Below, in pieces: positions 14,428 through 22,595 of a stretch of 25,541 nt of DNA. The notes under the pieces were generated by a model that saw nothing but the letters and a program-made list of their open reading frames with translations, made no database searches and was not told the origin of the DNA. The DNA is taken from IMG/VR virus record IMGVR_UViG_3300041809_000118, positions 1 to 25,541 of that record; one strand, written 5' to 3'. Both the position numbers and the translations under genes were made by a program. This stretch comes from a virus. Numbering within the stretch: position 1 is the stretch's first letter; the number at the start of each line of letters is the position of its first letter.

Positions 14428-15717
14428 ATGACTATCCAAGAGATGCGCGACAAGCGCAACAAGCTGCTTCACGACGCGCAAGCAATCGTCACGGCAGATA
14501 GCGTTACGGCAGAACAGCGCACGCAGGTAACTGCGATGCTCGCTGATGTCGATGTGATCGAGGCAGATATTGCGGTCCTCGACCGTACTTCCAAGGCGGA
14601 AGGTGAAACACGCAGGCAGAGTGCTCCTCCTCGCGGCAATCCTGGCGCTGACCTCAGCGACCCAGAGGCTGCGAAGACAGAGCAGAAGCGTGCAATGACG
14701 AACTTCGTTCGTCGTGGTGTGATGTCTGAGCATCTGGAGAACCGCACTGTCGTTGGTATCACGACCGGCACTGCTGGTTCCGGCGACTTGGGTGTTGGCG
14801 GTGGAGCAATCGTACCGCAGGCATTCGATGACGTCCTTCACGAAGCGCAGTTGGCGTGGGGCGACTTACTCAACATCGTTCGCGTTGTGAGGTCCGACAA
14901 CGGCGCACCGATGAAGTACGCAACTGTCAACGATACTTCGGTCACGTGGTATGAAGAGACCGAGAACGTCGCTGATCTCAACACCGCAGAGAATCCAACG
15001 TTCACTGGCGCACTGCTCAGTACCTCAGTTGTCCAGCGTCCAGCGATTCTCGTATCACTCGCTGAACTCCAGGACTCCGCGTTTGACATTGACGCATTCA
15101 TGAAGAACACCATCGGCAAGTCGTACTTCCGTGGCCTTTCTTCCATGATCGTCAACGGTTCAACCTCGGGTAACATCGCGTCCATTCTCGGACTCGGTTC
15201 TGCCTCAGGTTGCTCTGTGACTGCAACTGGCGTCATCGCAACGATGAGCGCTGGAACAGTCTCCGAGGCTGCCACTACCGGCGCGATTGGATACAACGAC
15301 ATCGCGGCTATCTATGCCAAGCTCGACCCGGCGTATGAGGCCAATGCTTCGTGGGTATTCAACTCCAGCACACGCGGTGCGCTAATCGGCGTGACTGATG
15401 CTCTTGGTAGGCCGCTCTATGTCCCGGCTCCGACGGCGAACGCCTTTGACACTCTGCTTGGCCGTCCAGTCAAGCTCGTTCAAGCGATGCCGTCACTGCC
15501 GACCGCAACCACAACCGGCGTTTATCCGCTGCTCTACGGTGACTTCAACGAGGGTTACACGCTCAAGCTGGTCAACCCTGGCTTGGTGATCCTGCGTGCG
15601 ACTGAGCGGTACATCGATTCGCTGTCCGTTGGATTCATCCCGTTCTTCCGTGCGGGCGGCGTGACCATAGATGCCGGAACTCACCCGGTACTTGGGCTCA
15701 AGGTTGCTCACTCGTAA
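14428..15717 (+). CDS. Major capsid protein, HK97 fold
   Basis: Forms the icosahedral shell. Residues 1-90 are the helical scaffold-like delta domain (MTIQEMRDKRNKLLHDAQAI...), expected to be cleaved by the preceding protease. After the linker, RTVVGITTGTAGSGDLGVGG begins the mature protein, with an E-loop/P-domain segment (DSAFDIDAFMKNTIGKSYFR) and a C-terminal A-domain (ASWVFNSSTRGALIGVTDAL; PVLGLKVAHS). AGGAA lies seven bases before ATG 14428; the frame is open to 14383. Preceded by a 143-base gap with no gene, and followed by a stable hairpin. 429 aa. Confidence 0.95.
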   Translation: MTIQEMRDKRNKLLHDAQAIVTADSVTAEQRTQVTAMLADVDVIEADIAVLDRTSKAEGETRRQSAPPRGNPGADLSDPEAAKTEQKRAMTNFVRRGVMSEHLENRTVVGITTGTAGSGDLGVGGGAIVPQAFDDVLHEAQLAWGDLLNIVRVVRSDNGAPMKYATVNDTSVTWYEETENVADLNTAENPTFTGALLSTSVVQRPAILVSLAELQDSAFDIDAFMKNTIGKSYFRGLSSMIVNGSTSGNIASILGLGSASGCSVTATGVIATMSAGTVSEAATTGAIGYNDIAAIYAKLDPAYEANASWVFNSSTRGALIGVTDALGRPLYVPAPTANAFDTLLGRPVKLVQAMPSLPTATTTGVYPLLYGDFNEGYTLKLVNPGLVILRATERYIDSLSVGFIPFFRAGGVTIDAGTHPVLGLKVAHS

Positions 15718-15754
15718 TCAACTCAGCAGGGAGCCAGGCTTCGGCTTGGCTCCC
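15711..15754 (+). repeat. Intergenic hairpin element, copy 1 (after the capsid gene)
   Basis: The 25-bp stretch 15711-15735 recurs at 16134-16158 with two mismatches. It leads into an 11-bp stem, GGGAGCCAGGC (15729-15739) pairing with GCTTGGCTCCC (15744-15754) with one G-U pair, closed by a TTCG loop; C(UUCG)G is an exceptionally stable tetraloop in RNA. There is no T-run, so it is more likely an mRNA stabiliser or processing site than a terminator. It overlaps the end of the capsid gene. Confidence 0.75.
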
Positions 15755-15779
15755 GATACATAAGTCATAAGGAGATACG

Positions 15780-16133
15780 ATGTCCACATTCCCTACCCAA
15801 GTGGTCCCAGTAGAACCCAAGCAGGTTTCTCACCCGATCCCAGTAGAAACCAAGCTCCCAGTTGAAACCAAGCAGCCTTCTTACGCAGATGCTCTGCGGA
15901 AAGTGGAAGCTGCCGACCTTGCTGTCAAGGATGCCAACGTTGCTCTCAAGGCAGCATTGACCGTTCAAGCGGGAGCATACAACGACGCGGCTGAAGCTCG
16001 CGTTCGTGAGAGTGCGGTGAAGGCCGACGAACAACGGAAGCAGAGCCAGGAGAAGCAAAAGAAAGCTCTCGATAAGGCTGTCGCTGCCGCTCACGATCAC
16101 GAGAAGGACGTGCCAGCAAAGAAGGCAGCTTAA
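15780..16133 (+). CDS. Small Lys/Ala-rich head-region protein with PVExK repeats (117 aa)
   Basis: No family recognised. Residues 8-32 contain repeated P-V-E-P/T-K units from three near-identical 18-bp DNA copies (15805-15822, 15838-15855, 15856-15873). The rest is a charged, alanine-rich helix (ADLAVKDANVALKAALTVQA; DEQRKQSQEKQKKALDKAVA), likely coiled coil. The ribosome site AAGGAG, five bases before ATG 15780, is the strongest in the late operon, implying high expression. It is flanked on both sides by copies of the same hairpin element. Position suggests a capsid accessory or decoration-type protein; this is inference. Confidence 0.75.
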   Translation: MSTFPTQVVPVEPKQVSHPIPVETKLPVETKQPSYADALRKVEAADLAVKDANVALKAALTVQAGAYNDAAEARVRESAVKADEQRKQSQEKQKKALDKAVAAAHDHEKDVPAKKAA

Positions 16134-16181
16134 CTCGTAACCAACTCAACAGGGAGCCGAGTCTTACCCGACTCGACTCTC
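16134..16181 (+). repeat. Intergenic hairpin element, copy 2
   Basis: 16134-16158 matches 15711-15735 at 23 of 25 positions. The following sequence again folds: CGAGTC (16158-16163) with GACTCG (16170-16175) around a 6-nt loop, plus GGGAG (16152-16156) with CTCTC (16177-16181) including one G-U pair. The loop and 3' arm differ from copy 1 but pairing is kept, pointing to selection on structure. It starts one base after the stop of the 117-aa gene. Confidence 0.75.
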
Positions 16182-16200
16182 TGCAACTCCTGGAGTCGTC

Positions 16201-16404
16201 ATGTTCGTGCGCGTGCTAAAGCCGTTCTATACAGGTCAAGACTTGCACACTCTTGGTCGTGTTCTCAGTGTGAGAGACGACATAGCCGCCACGTGGGTTA
16301 CTCAAGGTCTCTGTGAATACATGAAGCGCACGAAGAAGATCGAAACGGCCACGAAGCAGCCGACCGAGAAGGCTGTCACACGGTCCCGTAAGAAGAGAGC
16401 TTAG
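16201..16404 (+). CDS. Small phage head protein of unknown function (67 aa)
   Basis: MFVRVLKPFYTGQDLHTLGR, then VRDDIAATWVTQGLCEYMKR, then a strongly basic tail ending in RSRKKRA. Short proteins of the form VxxxFxxxG...G..V.v...AA.LV..GL.E are common between capsid and connector genes of HK97-like phages, but I know of no established function. TGGAG lies six bases before the ATG. The stop is two bases before the connector start. Confidence 0.75.
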   Translation: MFVRVLKPFYTGQDLHTLGRVLSVRDDIAATWVTQGLCEYMKRTKKIETATKQPTEKAVTRSRKKRA

Positions 16405-16406
16405 AT

Positions 16407-17090
16407 ATGGTCCCAAACTACATAGAGACATCGGCTCCGATAGTCGAGCCAGTCACACTCGCACAGGCGAAACAGCAGTGCGTCGTGGATACTGGCTTCA
16501 CCGACGATGACAATCTCATCACCGCGCTGATTGTTGCCGCTCGTCAGTTCTGTGAAAAGAAGATGCAGCGTGCGATCTTCAATCGCACAGTCCTGCTCTC
16601 GCTCGATAACTTCCCTATACCGACATTCGGCTCGACTCTGAATCCATCCGATCGTGCAGCGTTCTTCACTGGCACGTACATCTGGAATATGTTGGCAATC
16701 CGGCTCCCGTTGCCGCGTTGCACTGCTATCACGTCGATCACCTATCTCGACCAGACAGGAACACAGCAAACGGTTGATCCAGCCACATACAACGCAGACT
16801 TCATTGGTGAGCCTTGCCGCATAGTGCCGAAGTGGTCATGCACTTGGCCGACAGCCGCATACTTCACACCCGGATCCGTGCAAGTGACGTACACAGCGGG
16901 AACGTGGGGCGACGGTGTTGAGGTTAACACGTGCCCACAAGCTATCTGCCAAGCGATGCTCCTGCTCATCAGCTATTGGTACAACCATCGTGACTCGGCA
17001 GAGATGAGTCCACCCAAGTCAATCGAGACGGGTGTTGATGCTCTGCTATCCGGCTACGTCTTCGATACGTTCTTTTGGGGATACAACTAA
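16407..17090 (+). CDS. Head-tail connector (HK97 gp6-like adaptor)
   Basis: Forms the ring beneath the portal. The N terminus PVTLAQAKQQCVVDTGFTDD, DNLITALIVAARQFCEKKMQ is the canonical gp6-like motif. The remainder, of beta character (ITYLDQTGTQQTVDPATYNA; GSVQVTYTAGTWG), and the final helix (CPQAICQAMLLLISYWYNHR) match longer members (227 aa). The stop TAA overlaps the next ATG as TAATG. Confidence 0.9.
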   Translation: MVPNYIETSAPIVEPVTLAQAKQQCVVDTGFTDDDNLITALIVAARQFCEKKMQRAIFNRTVLLSLDNFPIPTFGSTLNPSDRAAFFTGTYIWNMLAIRLPLPRCTAITSITYLDQTGTQQTVDPATYNADFIGEPCRIVPKWSCTWPTAAYFTPGSVQVTYTAGTWGDGVEVNTCPQAICQAMLLLISYWYNHRDSAEMSPPKSIETGVDALLSGYVFDTFFWGYN

Positions 17091-17449
17091 TGGCTGACTC
17101 ACTGTACATCCAGCCCGGAACCCTGCGGCATATCGTGACCATACAAGCCTCGGACACAGCGCGTGACGCCGCTGGTCAACTGAATGCTTCCTGGACGCCT
17201 CTGCTCATCACAAGGGCAGCGATTCTGAGCACTGCGAGTAACAGTTTCCGACTCAGCTTTAGTGGCAATGCTCTGGCAAGTAACAGCACCGCTCTGATTC
17301 AGATTCGGTATCCGGCTGTCGATGTAGTCCCCGGTCAGCAAGTGACGTTTGGTGACGAGACCTATGTTGTCGATGCGACGGACGATGTCCAGAGACGGCA
17401 TCGTGTTTTGAATCTCGCCTGTACTGGGTTGGACGTGGGATCAAGTTAA
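17090..17449 (+). CDS. Head-tail joining/closure protein (Phage_H_T_join-like)
   Basis: A 119-residue beta-barrel protein that seals the head after packaging. Signature: LRHIVTIQASDTARDAAGQL, then NASWTPLLITRAAILS, then IQIRYPAVDVVPGQQVTFGD, ETYVVDATDDVQRRHRVLNL. ATG 17090 overlaps the previous stop, with GGGGAT upstream. The stop overlaps the next start in the same TAATG manner, so three connector genes are translationally chained. Confidence 0.9.
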   Translation: MADSLYIQPGTLRHIVTIQASDTARDAAGQLNASWTPLLITRAAILSTASNSFRLSFSGNALASNSTALIQIRYPAVDVVPGQQVTFGDETYVVDATDDVQRRHRVLNLACTGLDVGSS

Positions 17450-17922
17450 TGCCTGAAGACGTTGACATTACCGTGGACACTCACGAGATAGACGCGATGT
17501 TAAAGGCAATGCCCGTCAAGGTCGCCAAGGGGAAAGTACGTGACGCTCTTCAATTGGCCGGTGCCGTGATGTTAGGACCCATGAAGGTCTTATGTCCGGA
17601 ACGCACAGACGAGGCGGCCGAAGACTCAGGCAGTAACTCGCTGGCGCCGGGTGTCCTGAGAGAAAGCCTCACGACACAGGTTCAGGTCGGACGGATCTTG
17701 CCGCCGAGAGTCAAGGTCGGAGCACCAATCGAGACCACCCAAGTGGCGTGGCTCATAGAGAACGGGTTCGACAACGTGAAGAGCAAGACCCACATCAGCG
17801 GTAGGCACTATATGAGTTCCGCGTTCGATGAAAGCGCAGAGGCTGCTGTAGATGTGTTGCTCGTCGAGCTAGGAAAGCTCATAGAGTCGGACGATACAGG
17901 GGGTGTAGAGAGTGCTGACTAA
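17449..17922 (+). CDS. HK97 gp10-like neck/tail protein
   Basis: 157 aa. IDAMLKAMPVKVAKGKVRDA, LQLAGAVMLGPMKVLCP, then a flexible acidic loop, GVLRESLT, VKVGAPIETTQVAWLIENGF and HYMSSAFDESAEAAVDVL follow the layout of the HK97 gp10 family, which acts at the head-tail interface. Start overlaps the previous stop; the end overlaps the next gene by 11 bases. Confidence 0.88.
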   Translation: MPEDVDITVDTHEIDAMLKAMPVKVAKGKVRDALQLAGAVMLGPMKVLCPERTDEAAEDSGSNSLAPGVLRESLTTQVQVGRILPPRVKVGAPIETTQVAWLIENGFDNVKSKTHISGRHYMSSAFDESAEAAVDVLLVELGKLIESDDTGGVESAD

Positions 17923-18319
17923 CGGATTAGTTTCGCTCTTGCTCGCCAGTACTCCCGTTACCGCCATTGTCGGCAACGCGGTGCAGCCGCTCCCTGCGCC
18001 TGTAGCTTTGACGGGCTACCCTTGCGTGATATACCAGCAGGTTTCCGATTCACCAGCGTACACGCTGACGAGCTCTGAAGGACTGTCCACAGCACGATTC
18101 GTCTTCGACTGCATGGCGGAGCTAAACCCAGGCGGCTATCTGGTAGCTCACACGCTGGCTCTCGCCGTCAAAGCGGCTTTGAGTGCCTTCAGTGGAACCC
18201 TAAGCAGCGGCGATGTGGTGTGGTTCATTGAGATAGTGAACGTCACTGAGAGCTTCGATAACGCCAGCTTTCTTTCTCGTAGTTCAATACATGCGCTTAT
18301 TACTTATAGCGACATCTAA
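17912..18319 (+). CDS. Tail terminator (DUF3168-like / lambda gpU-type)
   Basis: 135 aa. MLTNGLVSLLLASTPVTAIV, PLPAPVALTGYPCVIYQQVS, ARFVFDCMAELNPGGYLVAH and a final strand (RSSIHALITYSDI) match DUF3168 tail-completion proteins, which cap the tail tube. It begins with GTG 17912 inside the previous gene, preceded by a G-rich ribosome site. It lies directly before the tail tube gene as expected. Confidence 0.85.
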   Translation: MLTNGLVSLLLASTPVTAIVGNAVQPLPAPVALTGYPCVIYQQVSDSPAYTLTSSEGLSTARFVFDCMAELNPGGYLVAHTLALAVKAALSAFSGTLSSGDVVWFIEIVNVTESFDNASFLSRSSIHALITYSDI

Positions 18320-18359
18320 TCCACGCACTACCCAACACACACATACAGAGGTAAACATT

Positions 18360-18902
18360 ATGGCAGGTACTATTACTAAGGCAGGTACGGGCTACGGCGC
18401 AGTACTTGCTATCTCAAGCACCGCGGCTACTTTGGCGACACCGGCTCCGGCTCCTTCGGCAACACCAACGAAGTACACGCTGGCACCGGCTTCCACACCG
18501 ACCGGAATCGCAATCCTACAACTGAAGACTTTCTCAATGCCGCAGCAAAAGTGGGCATTTGACGACGTGACCAACGTCTCATCTCCGACGATTGGAGTTG
18601 GCACTGCGAAGGAATCATTGCTCACGTTGCTCGACCTTGGCGAGTTCTCGGCAGAAGGTATCTTCCTGCCCAGCGACCCCGGTCTTGTGGCGGTGCAGAC
18701 GGCCTTTGAATCGGGACTGCCTAACCAGTTCCAGATTCAGTTAGGACTGCTCCCCGGTCAGTCTACGAGCGGCAACGTCTACGAGTTCAACGCATGGGTG
18801 TCATCCAACCCGATTCCAACCAACGTTTCTGTTGACAAGGCAATCGCGTGGAAGATGGACCTTAAGCTCGCGACGATCATGACGATTACCCTCGGGAGCT
18901 AA
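18360..18902 (+). CDS. Major tail tube protein
   Basis: 180 aa, lambda gpV/HK97-type tail tube subunit by position and fold-like pattern. A Thr/Ala/Pro-rich loop (ATPAPAPSATPTKYTLAPAS) is followed by strands LQLKTFSMPQQKWAFDDVTN, LLDLGEFSAEGIFLP, FQIQLGLLPGQS and YEFNAWVSSNPIPTNVSVDK, ending MDLKLATIMTITLGS. GAGG lies eight bases before ATG 18360; the longer open frame to 18291 is not used. Confidence 0.87.
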   Translation: MAGTITKAGTGYGAVLAISSTAATLATPAPAPSATPTKYTLAPASTPTGIAILQLKTFSMPQQKWAFDDVTNVSSPTIGVGTAKESLLTLLDLGEFSAEGIFLPSDPGLVAVQTAFESGLPNQFQIQLGLLPGQSTSGNVYEFNAWVSSNPIPTNVSVDKAIAWKMDLKLATIMTITLGS

Positions 18903-18904
18903 CC

Positions 18905-19261
18905 GTGAACCCAGTTCAACCTACTACAACACTGGACATCAACGGTGAACGCTGTGAGCTTCTCTTTGATCTCGAAGCTGTATCGAGAGCAGAGGAAGCC
19001 CTAGATCGTCCGCTCTTAACCGGACTTCGGCAGAAAGACATCAACACTCCGACCATCAAGATGGTCCAGGGGATGCTGTTCGCATGTCTTGGCGCGAACT
19101 ACCCGGACATGACCTTTGCTCAGACTAAGGCACTCGTTACTCGGAAGAACTGGGCAGAAGTCTGGGCTAAGGTTCTCATGGCCTGGACAGCCGGTCTAGC
19201 CGAACCCGATCCGGAAGAGGATGCGATAGACGTGGGGGAAGTGATAGCGGCTGCCCAATAA
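18905..19261 (+). CDS. Tail assembly chaperone (gpG-like), zero-frame product
   Basis: 118 aa. TTTLDINGERCELLFDLEAV, SRAEEALDRPLLTGLRQKDI and the acidic end (EPDPEEDAIDVGEVIAAAQ) are typical of short tail chaperones that bind the tape measure. GTG start with GGGAG seven bases upstream. The -1 frame is open from 19171 and continues as a clear protein past this stop, so ribosomes probably shift near GGGGGAA (19234-19240). A 6-bp hairpin, CCAACG (19262-19267) with CGTTGG (19273-19278), lies just after the stop. Confidence 0.85.
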   Translation: MNPVQPTTTLDINGERCELLFDLEAVSRAEEALDRPLLTGLRQKDINTPTIKMVQGMLFACLGANYPDMTFAQTKALVTRKNWAEVWAKVLMAWTAGLAEPDPEEDAIDVGEVIAAAQ

Positions 19262-19599
19262 CCAACGAGAAGCGTTGGCTGAATCTATGGACTGCCGCAA
19301 GATACGATATCGGTCTTTCCGAAGTCGAGTTCTGGCACATTACTGGTCGTCAGTTGGCTGCTCTCATGCGGCGACACAAGCAAGCACAGGATAGACAGCA
19401 GATGCTTGTCGGGTTGCTCGCATCGGTGACAGCCAATTTCTCTATGTGCAGACCGAAGGAGCCGCTGTCTCCGATGGACTTCATGCCACGCAAGAAAGAG
19501 CATGAGCGGACGGAACAGGAAATAGCAATCGACTTTGCCCAGCGATTCCAGTTCATTGCTGTTTTGAACGGGAAAGCACCACCACAGAAGCCAGACTAA
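19240..19599 (+). CDS. Tail assembly chaperone, -1 frameshift extension (gpGT-like)
   Basis: The C-terminal part of the expected fusion. Read in the -1 frame from the slip site it gives KRWLNLWTAARYDIGLSEVE, FWHITGRQLAALMRRHKQAQ and IAIDFAQRFQFIAVLNGKAP. The LGLS-EFW-T-RQL pattern is the familiar second half of such chaperones. There is no ATG or ribosome site where its conserved part begins (19264), which argues for frameshifting rather than a separate gene; TTG 19354 would cut off the motif. The fused product would be about 231 aa. Confidence 0.82.
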   Translation, partial: SDSGCPITNEKRWLNLWTAARYDIGLSEVEFWHITGRQLAALMRRHKQAQDRQQMLVGLLASVTANFSMCRPKEPLSPMDFMPRKKEHERTEQEIAIDFAQRFQFIAVLNGKAPPQKPD

Positions 19600-19606
19600 G
19601 GGTCTC

Positions 19607-21946
19607 ATGCCATCAGGTAAAGTAGCTTCCGCGTATGTGGATTTAGTTCTCCGTACTGAGGCGTTTCGTAAGGCGACTCAGGACGCAGGCGGAGCCATGC
19701 GCGAGTTCGGCAACCAAGCGCGCGCCGAGGTAGGCAAGTCTCGTGAAGCGGTTCGCTTGCTGAATGAAGACATTGGTATCGGTCTCCCTCGAGGTCTCCA
19801 GAATGTAATCAGCAAACTTCCAGGTGTTGCCACGGCAATGAATGCTGCGTTTGACGCAGTGATCATCTTCGCAATGATTGACGCCGTGGTCAAGGTGACC
19901 GAGAAGGTCGAAGCATTCATCAAGAAGACCGAGGAAGCAGCTAAGAAGAATGCTGCGGCATGGGAATCTGCCATACGTCCCATCGAGGACACAAACGACA
20001 AGCTCGAACTGACTAAGACCAAACTCGACAATGCGATTGCCAAGTTAGAGCACAAGCCGCAAAACCTCATGAAGCAGGCTATTGAGGAAGCGACAGCGGC
20101 TGCTGACGATCTAGGTAAGGCGCTCGATGCTGACATTGCGAAGATTACAACTGCTCTAAAGGACCAACTGGCGGCATCGTCATGGACTGATGCTTTGCAG
20201 CCGAGGGGTGCTGGTAAGGGCGGCGTCGCGGCCTACAACATTGCTACTGGTTTGCAGGATAGGCTAAATCAGATTGACGCTGGCACGGCCGGGAAAGACA
20301 GAACAGAAAGAGCCCTTGTTGGTCTTGACCCAACAAAGTATAGAGACATCGCAATCCAAAATGCGATTGATGCAGCCACTAAGAAACTCACTACTGCTCA
20401 ACAACAACTTAACTTAGTAACCTCGAATCCTGGAATGGCTTTCGGCGGACAGGTTTCAGGAGTCACAGACTCTCTTCAAACAGATGTACGCACTCTGACT
20501 GAGTTGATTGCTGGTACTAAGGGTATGTTGTCCACCAGCCATCTGACCACAGCAATCGCAACTGATCAAGGAACCAAGGATAGGCTCGACGCGAATAAGA
20601 CAGCCGCTGACCAGGAGGCTCGCCGCGCACAGACAGCCATGATCGAGATGATGCGTCAATCATCCGAGGCTTACATTAAGCATCTTGAGGAGACTCGCCA
20701 GACATTAAATGCCAGTGTCATACCTTCACCCTCGGTTAGCGAGACAGGTGTCACCCAATTCCTGACCGGTAGCGAAGATGAGGAAAGAGCCAACAGGGAG
20801 ACTACCGAGAATCAGAAGAGGGCTGCCGAGGGTCAACAGAAAGCGGCTGAGCTAGCTTTCAAGAACGCTGTCGAGCAGATTGAGGCCGACGAGAAGCTCA
20901 AGGAAGAGCAAGTCAAACTCCTGGAGGATCAAGGCAAGTTGTCGAAGCTGGCTGCGGCTCTTGCGCTTCAGGCTATCCACAACCAAGCTCAGGGTGAGTG
21001 GCAAGACGTATATGCGAATGCTCAGAAAGCCGGGGCAGTAATTCCTCTCTCTGACTACACCAAGCACGCGGCTGCATCTGGTAGTCAGTCTCAGCAGGAC
21101 GAAGTTGCTGTGCGGTTAAATACGGTTGCAGGCGCTACGATAACTGCGCTCGACAAGATGGCGCAGTCTTTCACCGATGTTGCCAGCCTTGTCAGCACCA
21201 CGCTGATTCATTCAATCAATAGCTTCAATGACACCCTCATCAAGGTTCTGACCACTCAGAACTATCAGCACAGGAATGCCTTCACCGATCTGGGCAAAGG
21301 TATCTTCACGGATGTAGCGAAGACTGGCCTTCAGGCCACTGAAGGCTACGGTATCAAGGCAGCAGAGAAGATTCCGGTTGTCGGTGACTTCCTCAAGAAG
21401 TTCGATAAGCACAAGCCGCTTGGCACCTCTGGCGATCCTATTTATACGAAGAGTGCTGATGCTGTGAGCCAAGGCGCTTCTTCCCTGTTAAGCGGTGGAA
21501 GCTCCATTGGTAGCGGTGCTACCGGGATGCTCAGCGGAATAACCTCACTGTTCGGCGGATCGAGCGCAGTTACTTCAGCAGCGGGTGCTGATGTTGGCGC
21601 AGGTGCGTCATCGCTGCTCAGCGGCGTTAGCTCGCTGGCAGGACTTGTAGGAATGGCCGATGGCGGAGTTATGAGCCCCAGTGATTTCTACATGACAGGC
21701 GAACGAGGCCCGGAATTGATCTCGGTGGGAAGCACCTCGCGGATCAACAACGCTCGTGATACATCGTCTCTGATGTCGAGGGGCGGCGGGGTATCCCACA
21801 CCATCAGCATCGACGCGCGTGGAGCCAGTGATCCGGCTGCGGTCAATGCGGCTGTCCATAGAGCGATGGGTAGTTACTTGCCTCACTTCGGCAATTCCAC
21901 AATCGCTGCATCGAGAGATGACGCACGACGGACCCCAAGGAAGTAA
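19607..21946 (+). CDS. Tape measure protein
   Basis: 779 aa; sets tail length and is ejected with DNA. The N-terminal region is helical with a hydrophobic segment (AAFDAVIIFAMIDAVVKVTE), then long coiled coils (KLELTKTKLDNAIAKLEHKP; QKAAELAFKNAVEQIEADEK). A Gly/Ser-rich stretch follows at about 620-690 (SSLLSGGSSIGSGATGMLSG). The C-terminal motif MADGGVMSPSDFYMTGERGP with ELISVG is the G-G-x-x-GE-GPE signature of tape measures. At about 1.5 angstrom per residue it predicts a tail near 115 nm. AAGGG lies four bases before ATG; the stop abuts the next start. Confidence 0.93.
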   Translation: MPSGKVASAYVDLVLRTEAFRKATQDAGGAMREFGNQARAEVGKSREAVRLLNEDIGIGLPRGLQNVISKLPGVATAMNAAFDAVIIFAMIDAVVKVTEKVEAFIKKTEEAAKKNAAAWESAIRPIEDTNDKLELTKTKLDNAIAKLEHKPQNLMKQAIEEATAAADDLGKALDADIAKITTALKDQLAASSWTDALQPRGAGKGGVAAYNIATGLQDRLNQIDAGTAGKDRTERALVGLDPTKYRDIAIQNAIDAATKKLTTAQQQLNLVTSNPGMAFGGQVSGVTDSLQTDVRTLTELIAGTKGMLSTSHLTTAIATDQGTKDRLDANKTAADQEARRAQTAMIEMMRQSSEAYIKHLEETRQTLNASVIPSPSVSETGVTQFLTGSEDEERANRETTENQKRAAEGQQKAAELAFKNAVEQIEADEKLKEEQVKLLEDQGKLSKLAAALALQAIHNQAQGEWQDVYANAQKAGAVIPLSDYTKHAAASGSQSQQDEVAVRLNTVAGATITALDKMAQSFTDVASLVSTTLIHSINSFNDTLIKVLTTQNYQHRNAFTDLGKGIFTDVAKTGLQATEGYGIKAAEKIPVVGDFLKKFDKHKPLGTSGDPIYTKSADAVSQGASSLLSGGSSIGSGATGMLSGITSLFGGSSAVTSAAGADVGAGASSLLSGVSSLAGLVGMADGGVMSPSDFYMTGERGPELISVGSTSRINNARDTSSLMSRGGGVSHTISIDARGASDPAAVNAAVHRAMGSYLPHFGNSTIAASRDDARRTPRK

Positions 21947-22594
21947 ATGATCTCTGTCATCACCATCGGATCAAACACCTACAACCTCTGCACGATGCCC
22001 AGCTATCCAGGACCCTCGGAGATAGAGTTGGGAATGTCGGACACCGTTAGTGTGTTCACATCGCCCTATACGAATGTCCAGCAGACGCAACAGTGGCCGG
22101 GTGGGGACGCTTGGGATGCAACGATTACGCTGCCGTCGATGTACATCAGTACGGCATGGCCTTGGGAGGCGTTCTTAGCCGAGTTGCGCGGCAAAGCTAA
22201 CGTCTTCCAGCTTGGCGACCAACGTAGCTTGAATCCTCTTGGTGTAGCAACCGGAACTCCACTGGTAAGCACATCAGGCACCAACAATCTGCCGATGACT
22301 ACCGCGCTGAACACAGATGGATGGACCGGCAGCACCGGCAACTTATTGCTTCCGGGTGACAAGATTCAAGTCGGGTATCGTCTGTACCGTGTCTGCGAAG
22401 CAGTCACTTCAGACGTAGACGGCAACGCGACGATTACTGTATGGCCGTCGCTCCGTGAGACTCCGGCGAACGACACATCTATCATTCTCACCAGTCCTGT
22501 TGGGCTATTCCGACTTGCGAACAACCGTCGAGCGATCCATTGGTCACCGTCGCAATTGACGACCGTGTCCTTCCAGTGCACGGAGGCAAGATAG
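21947..22594 (+). CDS. Minor tail protein following the tape measure (215 aa)
   Basis: Beta-rich protein: MISVITIGSNTYNLCTMPSY, a Trp-containing core (QWPGGDAWDATITLPSMYIS; AWPWEAFLAELRGKANVFQL) and a later strand region LLLPGDKIQVGYRLYRVCEA. The slot immediately after the tape measure is that of lambda gpM or a distal tail protein. I recognise the position better than the sequence. ATG directly follows the tape-measure stop. Confidence 0.75.
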   Translation: MISVITIGSNTYNLCTMPSYPGPSEIELGMSDTVSVFTSPYTNVQQTQQWPGGDAWDATITLPSMYISTAWPWEAFLAELRGKANVFQLGDQRSLNPLGVATGTPLVSTSGTNNLPMTTALNTDGWTGSTGNLLLPGDKIQVGYRLYRVCEAVTSDVDGNATITVWPSLRETPANDTSIILTSPVGLFRLANNRRAIHWSPSQLTTVSFQCTEAR

Positions 22595-22595
22595 G

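Noticed and set aside
15729-15754. Intrinsic terminator after the capsid gene
   Set aside because: The stem is strong but there is no T-run, and essential head and tail genes continue downstream in the same direction.
15805-15873. CRISPR-like short repeats
   Set aside because: Three 18-bp copies without regular spacers, in frame and encoding PVExK units; they are protein-coding repeats.
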